Assembly (NCBI GenBank): GCA_902797525.1 | Contig: CADBSZ010000079.1 | Span: 1 to 14,520 of the forward strand | Length of the DNA stretch: 14,520 nt | DNA from: an uncultured Ruminococcus sp. | GTDB lineage: Bacteria > Bacillota > Clostridia > Oscillospirales > Acutalibacteraceae | Direction of reading: 5' to 3' | Part shown: positions 4,998 through 12,285 of the stretch, one piece after another | Layout: each line of letters begins with the position of its first letter | Numbering within the stretch: the stretch's first letter is position 1 | Notes under the pieces: model-generated | The model's database searches: none | The model's input: only the letters and a program-made list of their open reading frames with translations | What the model was told of the DNA's origin: nothing | Program-made: the position numbers and the translations under genes

Positions 4998-6671
4998 ATG
5001 GATACTAGCATTATTTTCAGCGTTATTATGGTGTTGGGCGGCTTAGGCCTGTTCCTCATCGGCATGAAGCAAATGGGCGAGGGCCTGGAGCTCGCCGCCG
5101 GTAACAAACTGCGTATCATGCTGCAAAAAATTACCAGCAACAAATTCATCGCCATGCTTGTCGGCGTGCTGGTAACGGCGGTTATTCAAAGCTCGTCGGC
5201 CACCGACGCCATGGTGGTCGGCTTCGTCAACGCGGGCTTGATGGACATTTATCAGAGTATCGGTATTTTGTTCGGTTCCAAAATCGGTACCACCGTTACC
5301 TCGCTGATTCTCGCCATCGACATCAAGGCGATTGTGCCGCTGTTCACCTTTGCCGGCGCGCTGGTAATCACCTTTGCCAAAAAGAACAACTACCGCTATT
5401 ACGGCCAGATTCTCGCCGGCTTCGGTATTTTGTTCATGGGCATGGACATGATGAGCCAGAACTTCGGCTTCCTTAAAAATTCCGAGTTCTTCGCCAACGC
5501 CGTATCCACCATGTCCTCGCCGTGGCTGGGACTGTTAATCGGTATGGTTTTTACGGGCATTATTCAAAGCTCGTCGGCGTCCGTCGGTATTTTGATGGCG
5601 CTCGGCGCCAGCGGCGTTGTCACGCTCGACAATTGTATCTACATCATCTTCGGCATGAATGTCGGCGCGTGTATGCCGGTGTTTTTGTCTGCCGCGGGCG
5701 CGAACCGCGAGTCAAAGCAGGTGGCGCTGTCGAACTTTTTAACCAGCCTTTTTGCGGCGATTTTGCTTTCGCTGATACTCATTGTGTTGTCGCCGACCGC
5801 ACTGAACGTGCCGCAGTTTGTTGAAAACATCCCCTTCCTCAAGGGCAACACTGCCGGTCAGATTTCCGCCATGCACATTGTGTTCAACGTGCTGCGAACG
5901 GTGATTTTCCTGCCGCTTTCCACGCCGATGATCAAACTAACGAAGCTGATTCTGCACGACATCGACGACGAAAAAGAGAAGATGGAAACCGTTTATCTTG
6001 ACACCCGTATTCTCACCACGCCTCCTATGGCGGTTCTTTCGGTTGAAAACGAGTGCAAGCGTTTGGGAGAGCTGGCGCGCAAAAACTATCACTACGCTAT
6101 GAAAGCGTTTTTCGAGGGCGACACGCACCTGATTGAAAAGGTGGACAAAAACGAGAAGGTCATCGACTTCCTCACCCACGAAATCACGCGCTATATCGTC
6201 AAAATTAACGGTCTTGACATCGTTGACAGCGACCGCAAAACCATGGGCGTTATGTATTCGGCGATTCAGGACATCGAGCGCATCGGCGACCACGCCGAGA
6301 ACATCACCGAGCACGCCAAGGAAATGATCGACAACAAGGTGAAGTTTACCGACTCCGCCATGCAGGAGCTGCATCACCTTGACGAACTGGTGACAAAGCT
6401 GCTCGACGACGGTCTGACGCTGTTTAACGCGCAAAATGTGGATTTCGAAATTGCCAAGTCGGTTATCGAAACCGAAAGCTCGCTCGACAGCCACGTAAAA
6501 ATCTATAAATTTAACCATATCAACCGCATGAACAACGGCGAATGCAGCGCCGAAAACGGAACAATTTTCCTCGATATGCTTACCATTTTGGAGAGAGTCG
6601 GCGACCACGCCAACAATGTGGCGTTCTCAATTCCGAGAAACAAGCTCGGCTCTATCGTAAAAAGAGGCTGA
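4998..6671 (+). CDS. Na+/phosphate cotransporter family protein with C-terminal PhoU domain
   Basis: This 557-residue membrane protein belongs to the Na/Pi-cotransporter family (NptA/YjbB type), which moves phosphate with sodium. The N-terminal 320 residues hold two inverted cotransporter repeats, each with the signature glutamine-serine motif: VIQSSSAT at 64-69 and IIQSSSAS at 190-195. Flanking features are GLGLFLIGMKQMGEGLE at the start and GSKIGTTVTS after repeat 1. Residues about 345-545 form a cytoplasmic PhoU-like helical domain with two metal-site motifs, DIERIGDHAENITEHA and ERVGDHANNVAFS. Length is typical. ATG 4998 is preceded by AGGACGG (4984-4990). A lipoprotein gene starts seven bases after its stop without a terminator, so they share a transcript. 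YjbB-type proteins can also export phosphate, so direction of transport is open. The family is firm. Confidence 0.93.
   Translation: MDTSIIFSVIMVLGGLGLFLIGMKQMGEGLELAAGNKLRIMLQKITSNKFIAMLVGVLVTAVIQSSSATDAMVVGFVNAGLMDIYQSIGILFGSKIGTTVTSLILAIDIKAIVPLFTFAGALVITFAKKNNYRYYGQILAGFGILFMGMDMMSQNFGFLKNSEFFANAVSTMSSPWLGLLIGMVFTGIIQSSSASVGILMALGASGVVTLDNCIYIIFGMNVGACMPVFLSAAGANRESKQVALSNFLTSLFAAILLSLILIVLSPTALNVPQFVENIPFLKGNTAGQISAMHIVFNVLRTVIFLPLSTPMIKLTKLILHDIDDEKEKMETVYLDTRILTTPPMAVLSVENECKRLGELARKNYHYAMKAFFEGDTHLIEKVDKNEKVIDFLTHEITRYIVKINGLDIVDSDRKTMGVMYSAIQDIERIGDHAENITEHAKEMIDNKVKFTDSAMQELHHLDELVTKLLDDGLTLFNAQNVDFEIAKSVIETESSLDSHVKIYKFNHINRMNNGECSAENGTIFLDMLTILERVGDHANNVAFSIPRNKLGSIVKRG
5182..5578 (+). 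repeat. Exact 19-bp direct repeat inside the Na/Pi cotransporter gene
   Basis: The 19 bases at 5182-5200 recur exactly at 5560-5578, spaced 378 bases apart (126 codons). Both copies encode IQSSSA of the two symmetric transporter repeats. The protein similarity is ancient, but full nucleotide identity including third positions exceeds what the protein requires. Confidence 0.85.
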
Positions 6672-6678
6672 TTCCTTT

Positions 6679-7653
6679 ATGAAAGTGAAAGTTTTGCCGG
6701 TTCTGCTGGCGCTGATTCTGGGCGCGTCGCTGCTTGGCGCGTGTTCGTCGCGGCAGAATCACACGGCAACCGCCGACGAGGCGGTGAACCGCGTGTATCC
6801 CGAAGGCGAGGGCAAGTTTTACGACCCGTCGGCGGTGATTTCCACCGCGGCGGAATCCACCGCAGCCGAAGCCGCCACACACGCGGCGACAAAGGCGACG
6901 TCCGCGCGCCCGAAAACCACGAAGGCGACAACCGCGACCGATTCCACCGGCAGCCAGCCGACGACCGTTCAGGGCAACGTGCCGCCCGATAATATTACAG
7001 ACGCGAACATCAACCCCAACCTCGGCACCATTCAAAGTCAGGTTGCCGCGCGCATGGAAGCGCTGTCCGTTAAATCCATCTCGCTCAGCGAGACATCTCT
7101 GACGCTGGAGGCAGGCGAGAGCCGGCAGCTGCGCATCAGCTTTAATCCCTCCGACGCGGCGATTAAGTCCTGCTCGATGACCGTGAGCAATTCAAACGCC
7201 GCCGCCACACTGTCGGGTACCACCGTGACCGTCAAGGGCATTAAGGCAGGCACCGCAACGCTGACCGTGACCTCGCACAACGGCCACAGCGCCGCCTGCA
7301 ACATTACCGTTAAGCGCAGCGAAACGCCGGTTACCGACGACACGGTGCTCAGCCACGCGGATTTGTGTACCGCCGAAAACGCCAACCGTTGGAGCGAAGC
7401 GGTGGCGGCGCGTCTGGCAACGCTCGGCATGAACCGCAACAGCTCGCTCAGCGGCGCAAGCGCCGAGCTGTCAACCGCAATGCTGAACAACATGTCCTAC
7501 CGCGACGCCGAAAGCGAGCTGACCTCTCAGGCGGAAAGCCTGCTGTCGTCGCTGACAGGCGGCAACTGGACGGGCTTTGACTACAATTGCTTTGCCGAAG
7601 AAAGCGGCGGCAATTTTGTTATCACCATTGTTATCAATGAGAGCGCGGAATAA
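6679..7653 (+). CDS. BIG2-domain lipoprotein with uncharacterised C-terminal domain
   Basis: This 324-residue predicted lipoprotein has signal MKVKVLPVLLALILGASLLG and lipobox LGAC (Cys22). A Thr/Ala/Lys-rich linker (about 50-100, for example ATHAATKATSARPKTTKATT) would lift the rest off the membrane. Residues 131-213 form a bacterial Ig-like BIG2 domain (VKSISLSETSLTLEAGE, then GIKAGTATLTVTS and ITVKR). The last 100 residues (about 225-324) form a separate domain I do not recognise. It opens with DLCTAENANRWSEAVAARLA, continues with an Asn/Ser-rich helix pair and ends with strands FVITIVIN; it has two cysteines (CTAEN, DYNCF). ATG 6679 lies seven bases after the cotransporter stop, with AGAGG (6663-6667) inside the upstream gene, so expression is probably coupled. 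It ends at a strong terminator. The role is unknown. Confidence 0.87.
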   Translation: MKVKVLPVLLALILGASLLGACSSRQNHTATADEAVNRVYPEGEGKFYDPSAVISTAAESTAAEAATHAATKATSARPKTTKATTATDSTGSQPTTVQGNVPPDNITDANINPNLGTIQSQVAARMEALSVKSISLSETSLTLEAGESRQLRISFNPSDAAIKSCSMTVSNSNAAATLSGTTVTVKGIKAGTATLTVTSHNGHSAACNITVKRSETPVTDDTVLSHADLCTAENANRWSEAVAARLATLGMNRNSSLSGASAELSTAMLNNMSYRDAESELTSQAESLLSSLTGGNWTGFDYNCFAEESGGNFVITIVINESAE

Positions 7654-7664
7654 AAATGACCAAC

Positions 7665-7704
7665 AAAAAAGGAGTTATCTCACGCAGGGGATAACTCCTT
7701 TTTG
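7665..7704. terminator. Strong bidirectional intrinsic terminator between converging genes
   Basis: GGAGTTATC (7671-7679) pairs with GATAACTCC (7690-7698), extended by AAAAA with TTTTT to 14 pairs around a ten-base loop. T-runs follow the stem on both strands. It serves the BIG2 lipoprotein gene on the plus strand and the CmpB-like gene on the minus strand. The minus-strand gene's stop codon (7682-7680) lies in the loop, so the last codons form one arm. Confidence 0.92.
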
Positions 7705-8075
7705 TCATGTTTTATTACCAAGCCGGTCAGCGCGTTGACGGGAATACACAACAGTCCCCACAGAAAACTGTATACCAAACAAATTTGACCTTTGATATTG
7801 AGCCGCAAATTGGCGTAATTCCAAACGTTGCGTTTCATTTTGATATTTACCACACAGCCGCAGCAAAATTCGGCGAAGGTGATAATCAAACTGCCGCAAA
7901 CGCATTTTTTAAACAGCGAAAAATAAGAAAAGCGGTTAAAAAACCTGCCCAGCGACAGACAGCAAACGCCGCCCAAAAGCGACATGGTCCAGTGTGTTTT
8001 GCGGCGCCACAGTATTTCAATCAGCGGATAGCCGGCGGCGCCGAGGGCAAACAGCTTTAAATTTGTTTTGCGCAA
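7680..8075 (-). CDS. CmpB-like putative ABC-transporter type IV membrane protein (PF06541 type)
   Basis: This 131-residue membrane protein resembles the CmpB/putative ABC-transporter type IV family of Firmicutes. Conserved points in order are LFALGAAGYPLIEILWR, HWTMSLLGG, IITFAEFCCG, VVN, VWNYANLRLN and GQICLVYSFLWG, with about four helices and a short basic C-terminus (KHDKK). No ATPase is nearby and the transporter label is only a family name. The frame is open up to ATG 8114 (144 aa) and TTG 8120, but that would place the first codons over the upstream operon's terminator with no ribosome site. TTG 8075 gives MRKTNLKLFALG, which fits the family's N-terminus, and has GGTGA (8085-8081) five bases ahead. 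The start remains uncertain. The region is clearly more AT-rich than the genes beside it. The stop lies in the downstream terminator loop. Confidence 0.72.
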   Translation of the reverse strand: MRKTNLKLFALGAAGYPLIEILWRRKTHWTMSLLGGVCCLSLGRFFNRFSYFSLFKKCVCGSLIITFAEFCCGCVVNIKMKRNVWNYANLRLNIKGQICLVYSFLWGLLCIPVNALTGLVIKHDKKELSPA

Positions 8076-8107
8076 AAAAATCACCGACAATAGTATTGCC
8101 GGTGATT
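8074..8107 (-). terminator. Intrinsic terminator of the PP2C operon, adjoining the next gene's start
   Basis: On the minus strand AATCACCG pairs with CGGTGATT; a G-U pair and a further CAAT/ATTG stem extend it to 13 pairs around a three-base loop. Seven T follow (8080-8074). It lies about 30 bases after the stop of the 67-aa gene. Its 3' arm and T-run immediately precede or overlap the start of the CmpB-like gene. Confidence 0.88.
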
Positions 8108-8136
8108 CCTGCATTATCAATTTTTGATGGTGATGA

Positions 8137-8340
8137 TTACTTTGCGAAGGGGTTGGGAATGTTGCCCAAAAAGCCCTTTGCCTGCTTGATAATATCCTTT
8201 GCCTGCGCTTTATCCATGCCGAATTTCGCGTTAAGCTCGTCGGCGATTTTGTCCTCGTCGCCGCCGCTCATGATGATTTCACCGATTTTGCCGATGTCGT
8301 CCATGCTAAAGCCCATTTTTTCCAAGAATGATAAATCCAT
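8137..8340 (-). CDS. Small helical acidic protein downstream of the PP2C phosphatase, unrecognised
   Basis: This 67-residue protein has no signal peptide, membrane segment or cysteine. It appears all-helical and amphipathic: MDLSFLEKMGFSMDDIGKI, then EIIMSGGDEDKIADELNAK, then FGMDKAQAKDIIKQAKGF, ending in a NIPNPFAK tail. Charge is balanced, with an acidic middle. I do not recognise a family; the helix-turn pattern could be a small binding domain, but that is a guess. ATG 8340 has a strong AAGGAGA site (8354-8348) seven bases ahead. It lies 20 bases after the phosphatase stop with no promoter between and is closed by an intrinsic terminator, so it is the second gene of a PP2C operon. A partner, substrate or adaptor of the phosphatase is suggested only by context. 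Confidence 0.85.
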   Translation of the reverse strand: MDLSFLEKMGFSMDDIGKIGEIIMSGGDEDKIADELNAKFGMDKAQAKDIIKQAKGFLGNIPNPFAK

Positions 8341-8360
8341 AATTTCTTCTCCTTTAGTAA

Positions 8361-9179
8361 TTATATTTCCCTTTCAATCACCGCGCAGGTAATGTTGTCG
8401 CTGCCGCCGCGGTTCAGCGCGGCGCGCGTCAGCTCCGCTGCGGGATTGCAGGGGTGATTTCTGAGGATGGTTTCCATCGTCTTTTTCGACAGCTCGTCAT
8501 ACAGGCCGTCGCTGCACAGCAGCAGCTTGTCGGTGCGCTGCAGCATTACAGGCTCGTACATCTGCGGCAAAATGCCGTTTTGCGCCGTGTCCGCGCCCAA
8601 AAACGCCGTCAGCTTGTGACTGTCCGGGCTTTTTTCGGCTTCCTCTCGCGTATAGAAGTTTGCCTCCAGCCTTTTGGCGGCGACGGTGTGGTCTTTGGAA
8701 AGCTGCGTCAGCTTGCCGCCACGCAGCAGATAAACGCGGCTGTCACCCAGCGAAAACGGAGTGGCAATTTCGTTTTTTATCACCACTGCCGCCGCGGTGC
8801 TGCCGCCGGTTTCACAGTTGTGCTCTTCCAAAAAAGCGCGGATGGCGTTGTTGGCGCGGCGCGTAAATTCCGCCGCCAGCTCATCCACTGCCGTTTCGGG
8901 AGACTGTGCCAGCCGGTGATACATGCCCTTCGCGGTTTTGGCGGAAATCAGCGCGGCGTAGTCGCCCAAGGACTCGCCGCCCATGCCGTCAAACACGGCG
9001 GCAAGCAGGGGAGAATTCAACACACGGCTGAAATTCACGTTTTTGTATTCCAACCGCTTGCATACGCTGTTGAGGATGAAGTTGTCCTCGTTGTTTTTGC
9101 GTGCCAAGCCCGTGTGAGAGGTCACATACGCACGGTAGCATTCCGCAAATTTAGTTTTTCCGCGTCCTCGAAAATCCAT
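8361..9179 (-). CDS. PP2C-family protein serine/threonine phosphatase (PrpC/Stp/IreP type)
   Basis: This 272-residue soluble metal-dependent phosphatase removes phosphate from Ser/Thr residues. All key PP2C motifs are intact: GLARKNNEDN (Asp32), AAVFDGMGGE (Asp64-Gly65), GGSTAAAVVI, SLGDSRVYLLRGG, KDHTV, LLCSDGLYDELS and GGSDNITCAV (Asp261). An insert of about 20 residues (CKRLEYKNVNFSRVLNS) separates the first two motifs. Three in-frame starts are possible: TTG 9188, GTG 9185 and ATG 9179. I chose the ATG, although no clear Shine-Dalgarno precedes it (GGTTGGTGGG only) and the leader is about 24 bases. In Firmicutes this phosphatase usually neighbours a PASTA-type kinase (PrkC/IreK); none is present here. 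It is the first gene of an operon with the 67-aa protein. IreB, a known substrate family of the opposing kinase, lies 6.5 kb away. Confidence 0.93.
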   Translation of the reverse strand: MDFRGRGKTKFAECYRAYVTSHTGLARKNNEDNFILNSVCKRLEYKNVNFSRVLNSPLLAAVFDGMGGESLGDYAALISAKTAKGMYHRLAQSPETAVDELAAEFTRRANNAIRAFLEEHNCETGGSTAAAVVIKNEIATPFSLGDSRVYLLRGGKLTQLSKDHTVAAKRLEANFYTREEAEKSPDSHKLTAFLGADTAQNGILPQMYEPVMLQRTDKLLLCSDGLYDELSKKTMETILRNHPCNPAAELTRAALNRGGSDNITCAVIEREI

Positions 9180-9209
9180 ACCCACCAACCGAATCCATTT
9201 GTTTTCTCT

Positions 9210-9238
9210 ATTTTACTATGTGCAAAACGTTGTGTCAA
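9210..9238 (-). promoter_or_regulatory. Sigma-A promoter of the PP2C operon
   Basis: On the minus strand a perfect TTGACA (9238-9233) and TAAAAT (9215-9210) are separated by 17 bases. The start is expected near 9203, about 24 bases before ATG 9179. Confidence 0.87.
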
Positions 9239-9292
9239 GGGCTTTGGCGCCGCGACGAAGGGTGTGCTGTCATCAGATAAGACGTATAAAAC

Positions 9293-9319
9293 AAGGGCAG
9301 TGCAAACCACACTGCCCTT
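9293..9319 (-). terminator. Intrinsic terminator of putP
   Basis: AAGGGCAGTG (9293-9302) pairs with CACTGCCCTT (9310-9319) around a seven-base loop. Read on the minus strand, the tail is GTTTTAT. It lies 14 bases after the putP stop codon. Confidence 0.85.
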
Positions 9320-9332
9320 TATCATGTTCGTA

Positions 9333-10898
9333 TCAAATATCCAATGATTTAATTGACTCAAACTCGTCCGTAATTTCCTTCGAGGGCTTTTTGGTGCAGA
9401 GGGAAACCACAACGTTTACCACCAGCGCCAGCGCAAAGCCGACAACAAGGGAATAAAGGCCGGTCGCCTTGTAGATGGTGTCGCCGTTCATCAGGGGCAG
9501 ATAGTCCCAAACGATAACGGTAACGGTACCGGTCGCCATGCCGGCAACCGCGCCGGCGAGGGTGGAGCGCTTCCAGAACAGCGCCAGCAGCACAACGGGG
9601 CCAAACGCCGCGCCAAAGCCTGCCCACGCATCGGAAACCAGGCTCATTATGCTCGAGTTGGGGTCAAGCGCAATCAAAAACGCGATAACCGCAACCGCGA
9701 CAACCGCGATTCTGCCAACCAGCAGCGCCTTCTTTTCACTTGCGTCCTTTTTGATAACGCCCTTAAAAATATCCTCCGAAATTGCGGAAGAGGTAACCAG
9801 CAGCTGACTGTCCGCAGTGGACATAATCGCCGCCAAAATTCCGCAAAGGAAAATACCGCCGATGAAGATTAAGAAACCGTTGCCCGAGAACAACTGCTGA
9901 ATCAGGCGGATAAACGCCGTTTCGCTGTTGGCGTCGGTCAGCTGGTTCGTCAGATAGCCTCTTGCCACCAAGCCGACGAAGCAGGCGGCAACGAGCGAAA
10001 GCACACACCAGACAATCGCGATTTTTCTCGATTTTTTAACCTCGTGCTCGTTCTTGATCGCCATAAAGCGAATAATGATGTGGGGCATGCCGAAGTAGCC
10101 GAGTCCCCACGCGAGGTTGGAAATAACCGAAACCGCCGAAATGGTGGAGCCGTCGCTGTTTTTGACAAAGTTGAGATAGTTGGCAGGATCCTGCACGCCC
10201 TTTGCGGAAAGCGAGGCGGCAAAGCCCGTGTCCCAGGTCATCAGCGCATAAGCCACAATCGGCACCGCCAAAATCGCCACGAGCATCAGCAAGCCCTGAA
10301 TGAAGTCGGTGGCGCAAACTGCCTTAAAGCCGCCGAGAAAGGTGTAAATCAAAATAACAACCGCCGCAATAATCAAGCCGATAAGATAAACGTTGGTGTC
10401 CATGCTGCCGTCGGCCTGCTTTTGTCCGAACAGGGTGGCAAACAGCTTTGCGCCCGAGCTGAACGCCGAGGCGGTGTAAACCGCGAAGAAAATCGCGATA
10501 ATAACCGCAGACACAATCTTGATAACGCCCTTTTTGTCGCGGTAACGGTTTTCAAAAAAGCTGGGAATCGTCAGCGAATTGCCTGCCACAATGGTATATT
10601 TTCTCAGGCGCGACGATACGATGTACCAGTTGAGAATCGTACCAATCAGCAAGCCGATGGCAATCCATGCCTCGCCCGTGCCTGCCAGATACACCGCGCC
10701 GGGAAGCCCCATCAGCAGCCATCCGCTCATGTCGCTCGCCTGCGCCGACAGCGCCGCTGTCCAGCCGCCGAGGTTTCTGCCGCCCAGAAAATAATCTTCG
10801 TTGTTTTTGGTTTTCCTTGAGTAAAATGCGCCGATGGCAATCATCAGAACCATATATACCGCAAAGGCAGCCAAAACAATGATGTTTTCCGTACTCAT
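9333..10898 (-). CDS. putP: Sodium/proline symporter
   Basis: This 521-residue inner membrane protein is a sodium:solute symporter that takes up proline with Na+. It is close to E. coli PutP (502 aa) in length and motif order. Residues 34-60 carry NNEDYFLGGRNLGGW and ALSAQASDMSGWLLMGLPGA, with Arg41 and Asp56 matching the functional Arg40 and Asp55 of E. coli PutP. The second Na+-site segment is GILAAIMSTADSQLLVTSS. IPSFFENRYRDKKG and TFLGGFKAVCATDFIQG are further family blocks. About 13 helices are expected. ATG 10898 has a strong AGGAGG (10910-10905) six bases ahead. It is a single-gene unit, divergent from alr, with its own promoter and terminator. Proline is the likely substrate, though paralogues can carry other solutes. 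No frameshift is seen. Confidence 0.94.
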   Translation of the reverse strand: MSTENIIVLAAFAVYMVLMIAIGAFYSRKTKNNEDYFLGGRNLGGWTAALSAQASDMSGWLLMGLPGAVYLAGTGEAWIAIGLLIGTILNWYIVSSRLRKYTIVAGNSLTIPSFFENRYRDKKGVIKIVSAVIIAIFFAVYTASAFSSGAKLFATLFGQKQADGSMDTNVYLIGLIIAAVVILIYTFLGGFKAVCATDFIQGLLMLVAILAVPIVAYALMTWDTGFAASLSAKGVQDPANYLNFVKNSDGSTISAVSVISNLAWGLGYFGMPHIIIRFMAIKNEHEVKKSRKIAIVWCVLSLVAACFVGLVARGYLTNQLTDANSETAFIRLIQQLFSGNGFLIFIGGIFLCGILAAIMSTADSQLLVTSSAISEDIFKGVIKKDASEKKALLVGRIAVVAVAVIAFLIALDPNSSIMSLVSDAWAGFGAAFGPVVLLALFWKRSTLAGAVAGMATGTVTVIVWDYLPLMNGDTIYKATGLYSLVVGFALALVVNVVVSLCTKKPSKEITDEFESIKSLDI

Positions 10899-10953
10899 AT
10901 TGTTCCTCCTACTAATTTAAACTATTAATGCGTTAAAGCACAAATACGTATAT

Positions 10954-10982
10954 ACTATATCAAAAAGCCGCGGAAAAATCAA
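10954..10982 (-). promoter_or_regulatory. Sigma-A promoter of putP
   Basis: On the minus strand TTGATT (10982-10977) and TATAGT (10959-10954) are separated by 17 bases. A perfect eight-base palindrome GTATATAC (10948-10955) overlaps the downstream edge of the -10 box and could be an operator half or chance in AT-rich DNA. Confidence 0.75.
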
Positions 10983-11039
10983 GTCTATTTGCCATAATTT
11001 AAAAAATAAAGAAAATTCACCCTAATCTCACGCGAAATG

Positions 11040-11068
11040 TTGATTTACAACCGAAAAAATAGTATAAT
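11040..11068 (+). promoter_or_regulatory. Sigma-A promoter of the alr-polA operon
   Basis: TTGATT (11040-11045) and a perfect TATAAT (11063-11068) are separated by 17 bases. The expected start near 11075 leaves a leader of about 32 bases ending in AAAAAGGAGA. It is back-to-back with the putP promoter, the two -35 boxes being some 57 bases apart. Confidence 0.87.
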
Positions 11069-11106
11069 AAACTTAACTATGGACTACTCTGAAAAAGGAG
11101 ACAAAT

Positions 11107-12285
11107 ATGGATTTTGTCAAAAGAACATGGGCGGAGATTTCGCTCGACGCGATTACCCATAACTTCCATGAAATTAAACATAAAGTCGGCGCAAACGCCA
11201 AAATCTGCTGTGTGATTAAAGCCGACGGCTACGGCCACGGCGCTGTTGAGCTGGCGCATATTTATGAAAAGCTCGGCGCGGATTTTTTCGCGGTGTCAAA
11301 CATCGACGAGGGAATTGAAATCCGCACCTCGGGTTGCCGCCTGCCGATTGTCATTTTGGGCTACACGCCCGTGCGCGACGCGCAGCGTTTGGCGCAGTAC
11401 AACATCTCTCAGGCAGTGTTTTCGCTGGATTACGCCAAGGCGCTGTCCGCGCAGTGCGCCGAATACGGCTGCGTGTGCAAAATTCACATCAAGTGCGACA
11501 CCGGCATGAGCCGCATCGGCTTTATGTGCCAGGAGTTCCCGAGAGATGAATATTCTATAAAAGAAATAATAGAGGCGTGCGAACTGACCAACCTACAGCT
11601 TGAGGGCTTGTTTACGCACTTTTGCGTGTCGGATGAGCGCGAGGAGGGCAGGGCCTTCACCGAAAAGCAATACGCGAACTTTACGCACGTCAGGGATTCG
11701 CTCACACAGGCAGGGCTGAATGTTCCCGTTTGTCACTGCTCCAACAGCGGCGCGATTGAGGACTACGAAAACACCTACTGCGACATGGTGCGCGCCGGCA
11801 TTATTCTTTATGGCCTGGCGCCATCGCCGAAGCTGGTGGGCAAGCTCGATTTGCAGCCTGCCATGACGCTCAAAACCACCGTCGCCTATGTTAAAACGCT
11901 GAAAAAGGGCGCGGATATTTCCTACGGCAGAACCTTCACCGCCGAAAAGGACATGAAAATCGCCACTGTGCCTATCGGTTACGCCGACGGTTATGTGCGC
12001 GAAAACGCGAAGGACGGCTATATGCTTGTTGACGGCCGGCGCGCGAAAATTGTCGGCAGAATTTGCATGGACCAGACCATGCTCGACGTTACCGACATTG
12101 ACAACGTGAACATCGGCGACGAGGTGATTGTATTCGGCAGCGGCGAACACGGCGAGCCGACGGCAGACGACCTTGCCGCAAACACCGGAACCATCAACTA
12201 CGAGGTGGTGTGCCTGGTCGGCAAGCGCGTGCCGCGCATTTACTACAAAAACGGAATTATTACGGAAGTGATGTATAAGCTATGA
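11107..12285 (+). CDS. alr: Alanine racemase
   Basis: This 392-residue cytoplasmic PLP enzyme interconverts L- and D-alanine and supplies D-Ala for peptidoglycan. The N-terminal TIM barrel carries the cofactor lysine Lys38 in VIKADGYGHGA. HIKCDTGMSRIGF, LEGLFTHFCVSD and CHCSNSGA follow in family order, with DMVRAGIILYGLAPS next. The C-terminal beta domain holds the catalytic tyrosine Tyr273 in ISYGRTFTA, then VPIGYADGY and GRICMDQTMLDVT. Length is typical (370-390). ATG 11107 has AAAGGAG (11094-11100) at good spacing. It has its own promoter. Its stop codon overlaps the polA start (ATGA), so polA is translated from the same message. It is divergent from putP. A dedicated catabolic racemase is possible in principle, but context and motifs suit the biosynthetic one. 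Confidence 0.96.
   Translation: MDFVKRTWAEISLDAITHNFHEIKHKVGANAKICCVIKADGYGHGAVELAHIYEKLGADFFAVSNIDEGIEIRTSGCRLPIVILGYTPVRDAQRLAQYNISQAVFSLDYAKALSAQCAEYGCVCKIHIKCDTGMSRIGFMCQEFPRDEYSIKEIIEACELTNLQLEGLFTHFCVSDEREEGRAFTEKQYANFTHVRDSLTQAGLNVPVCHCSNSGAIEDYENTYCDMVRAGIILYGLAPSPKLVGKLDLQPAMTLKTTVAYVKTLKKGADISYGRTFTAEKDMKIATVPIGYADGYVRENAKDGYMLVDGRRAKIVGRICMDQTMLDVTDIDNVNIGDEVIVFGSGEHGEPTADDLAANTGTINYEVVCLVGKRVPRIYYKNGIITEVMYKL

Noticed and set aside
8454..9347. 297-codon plus-strand open frame over the PP2C gene
   Set aside because: It is antisense to all PP2C catalytic motifs and crosses the phosphatase promoter; no ribosome site or family pattern.
10044..10820. 258-codon plus-strand open frame over putP
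   Set aside because: A shadow of the putP coding strand; its composition (Asn/Arg/His-rich) has no domain sense and it lacks a promoter.
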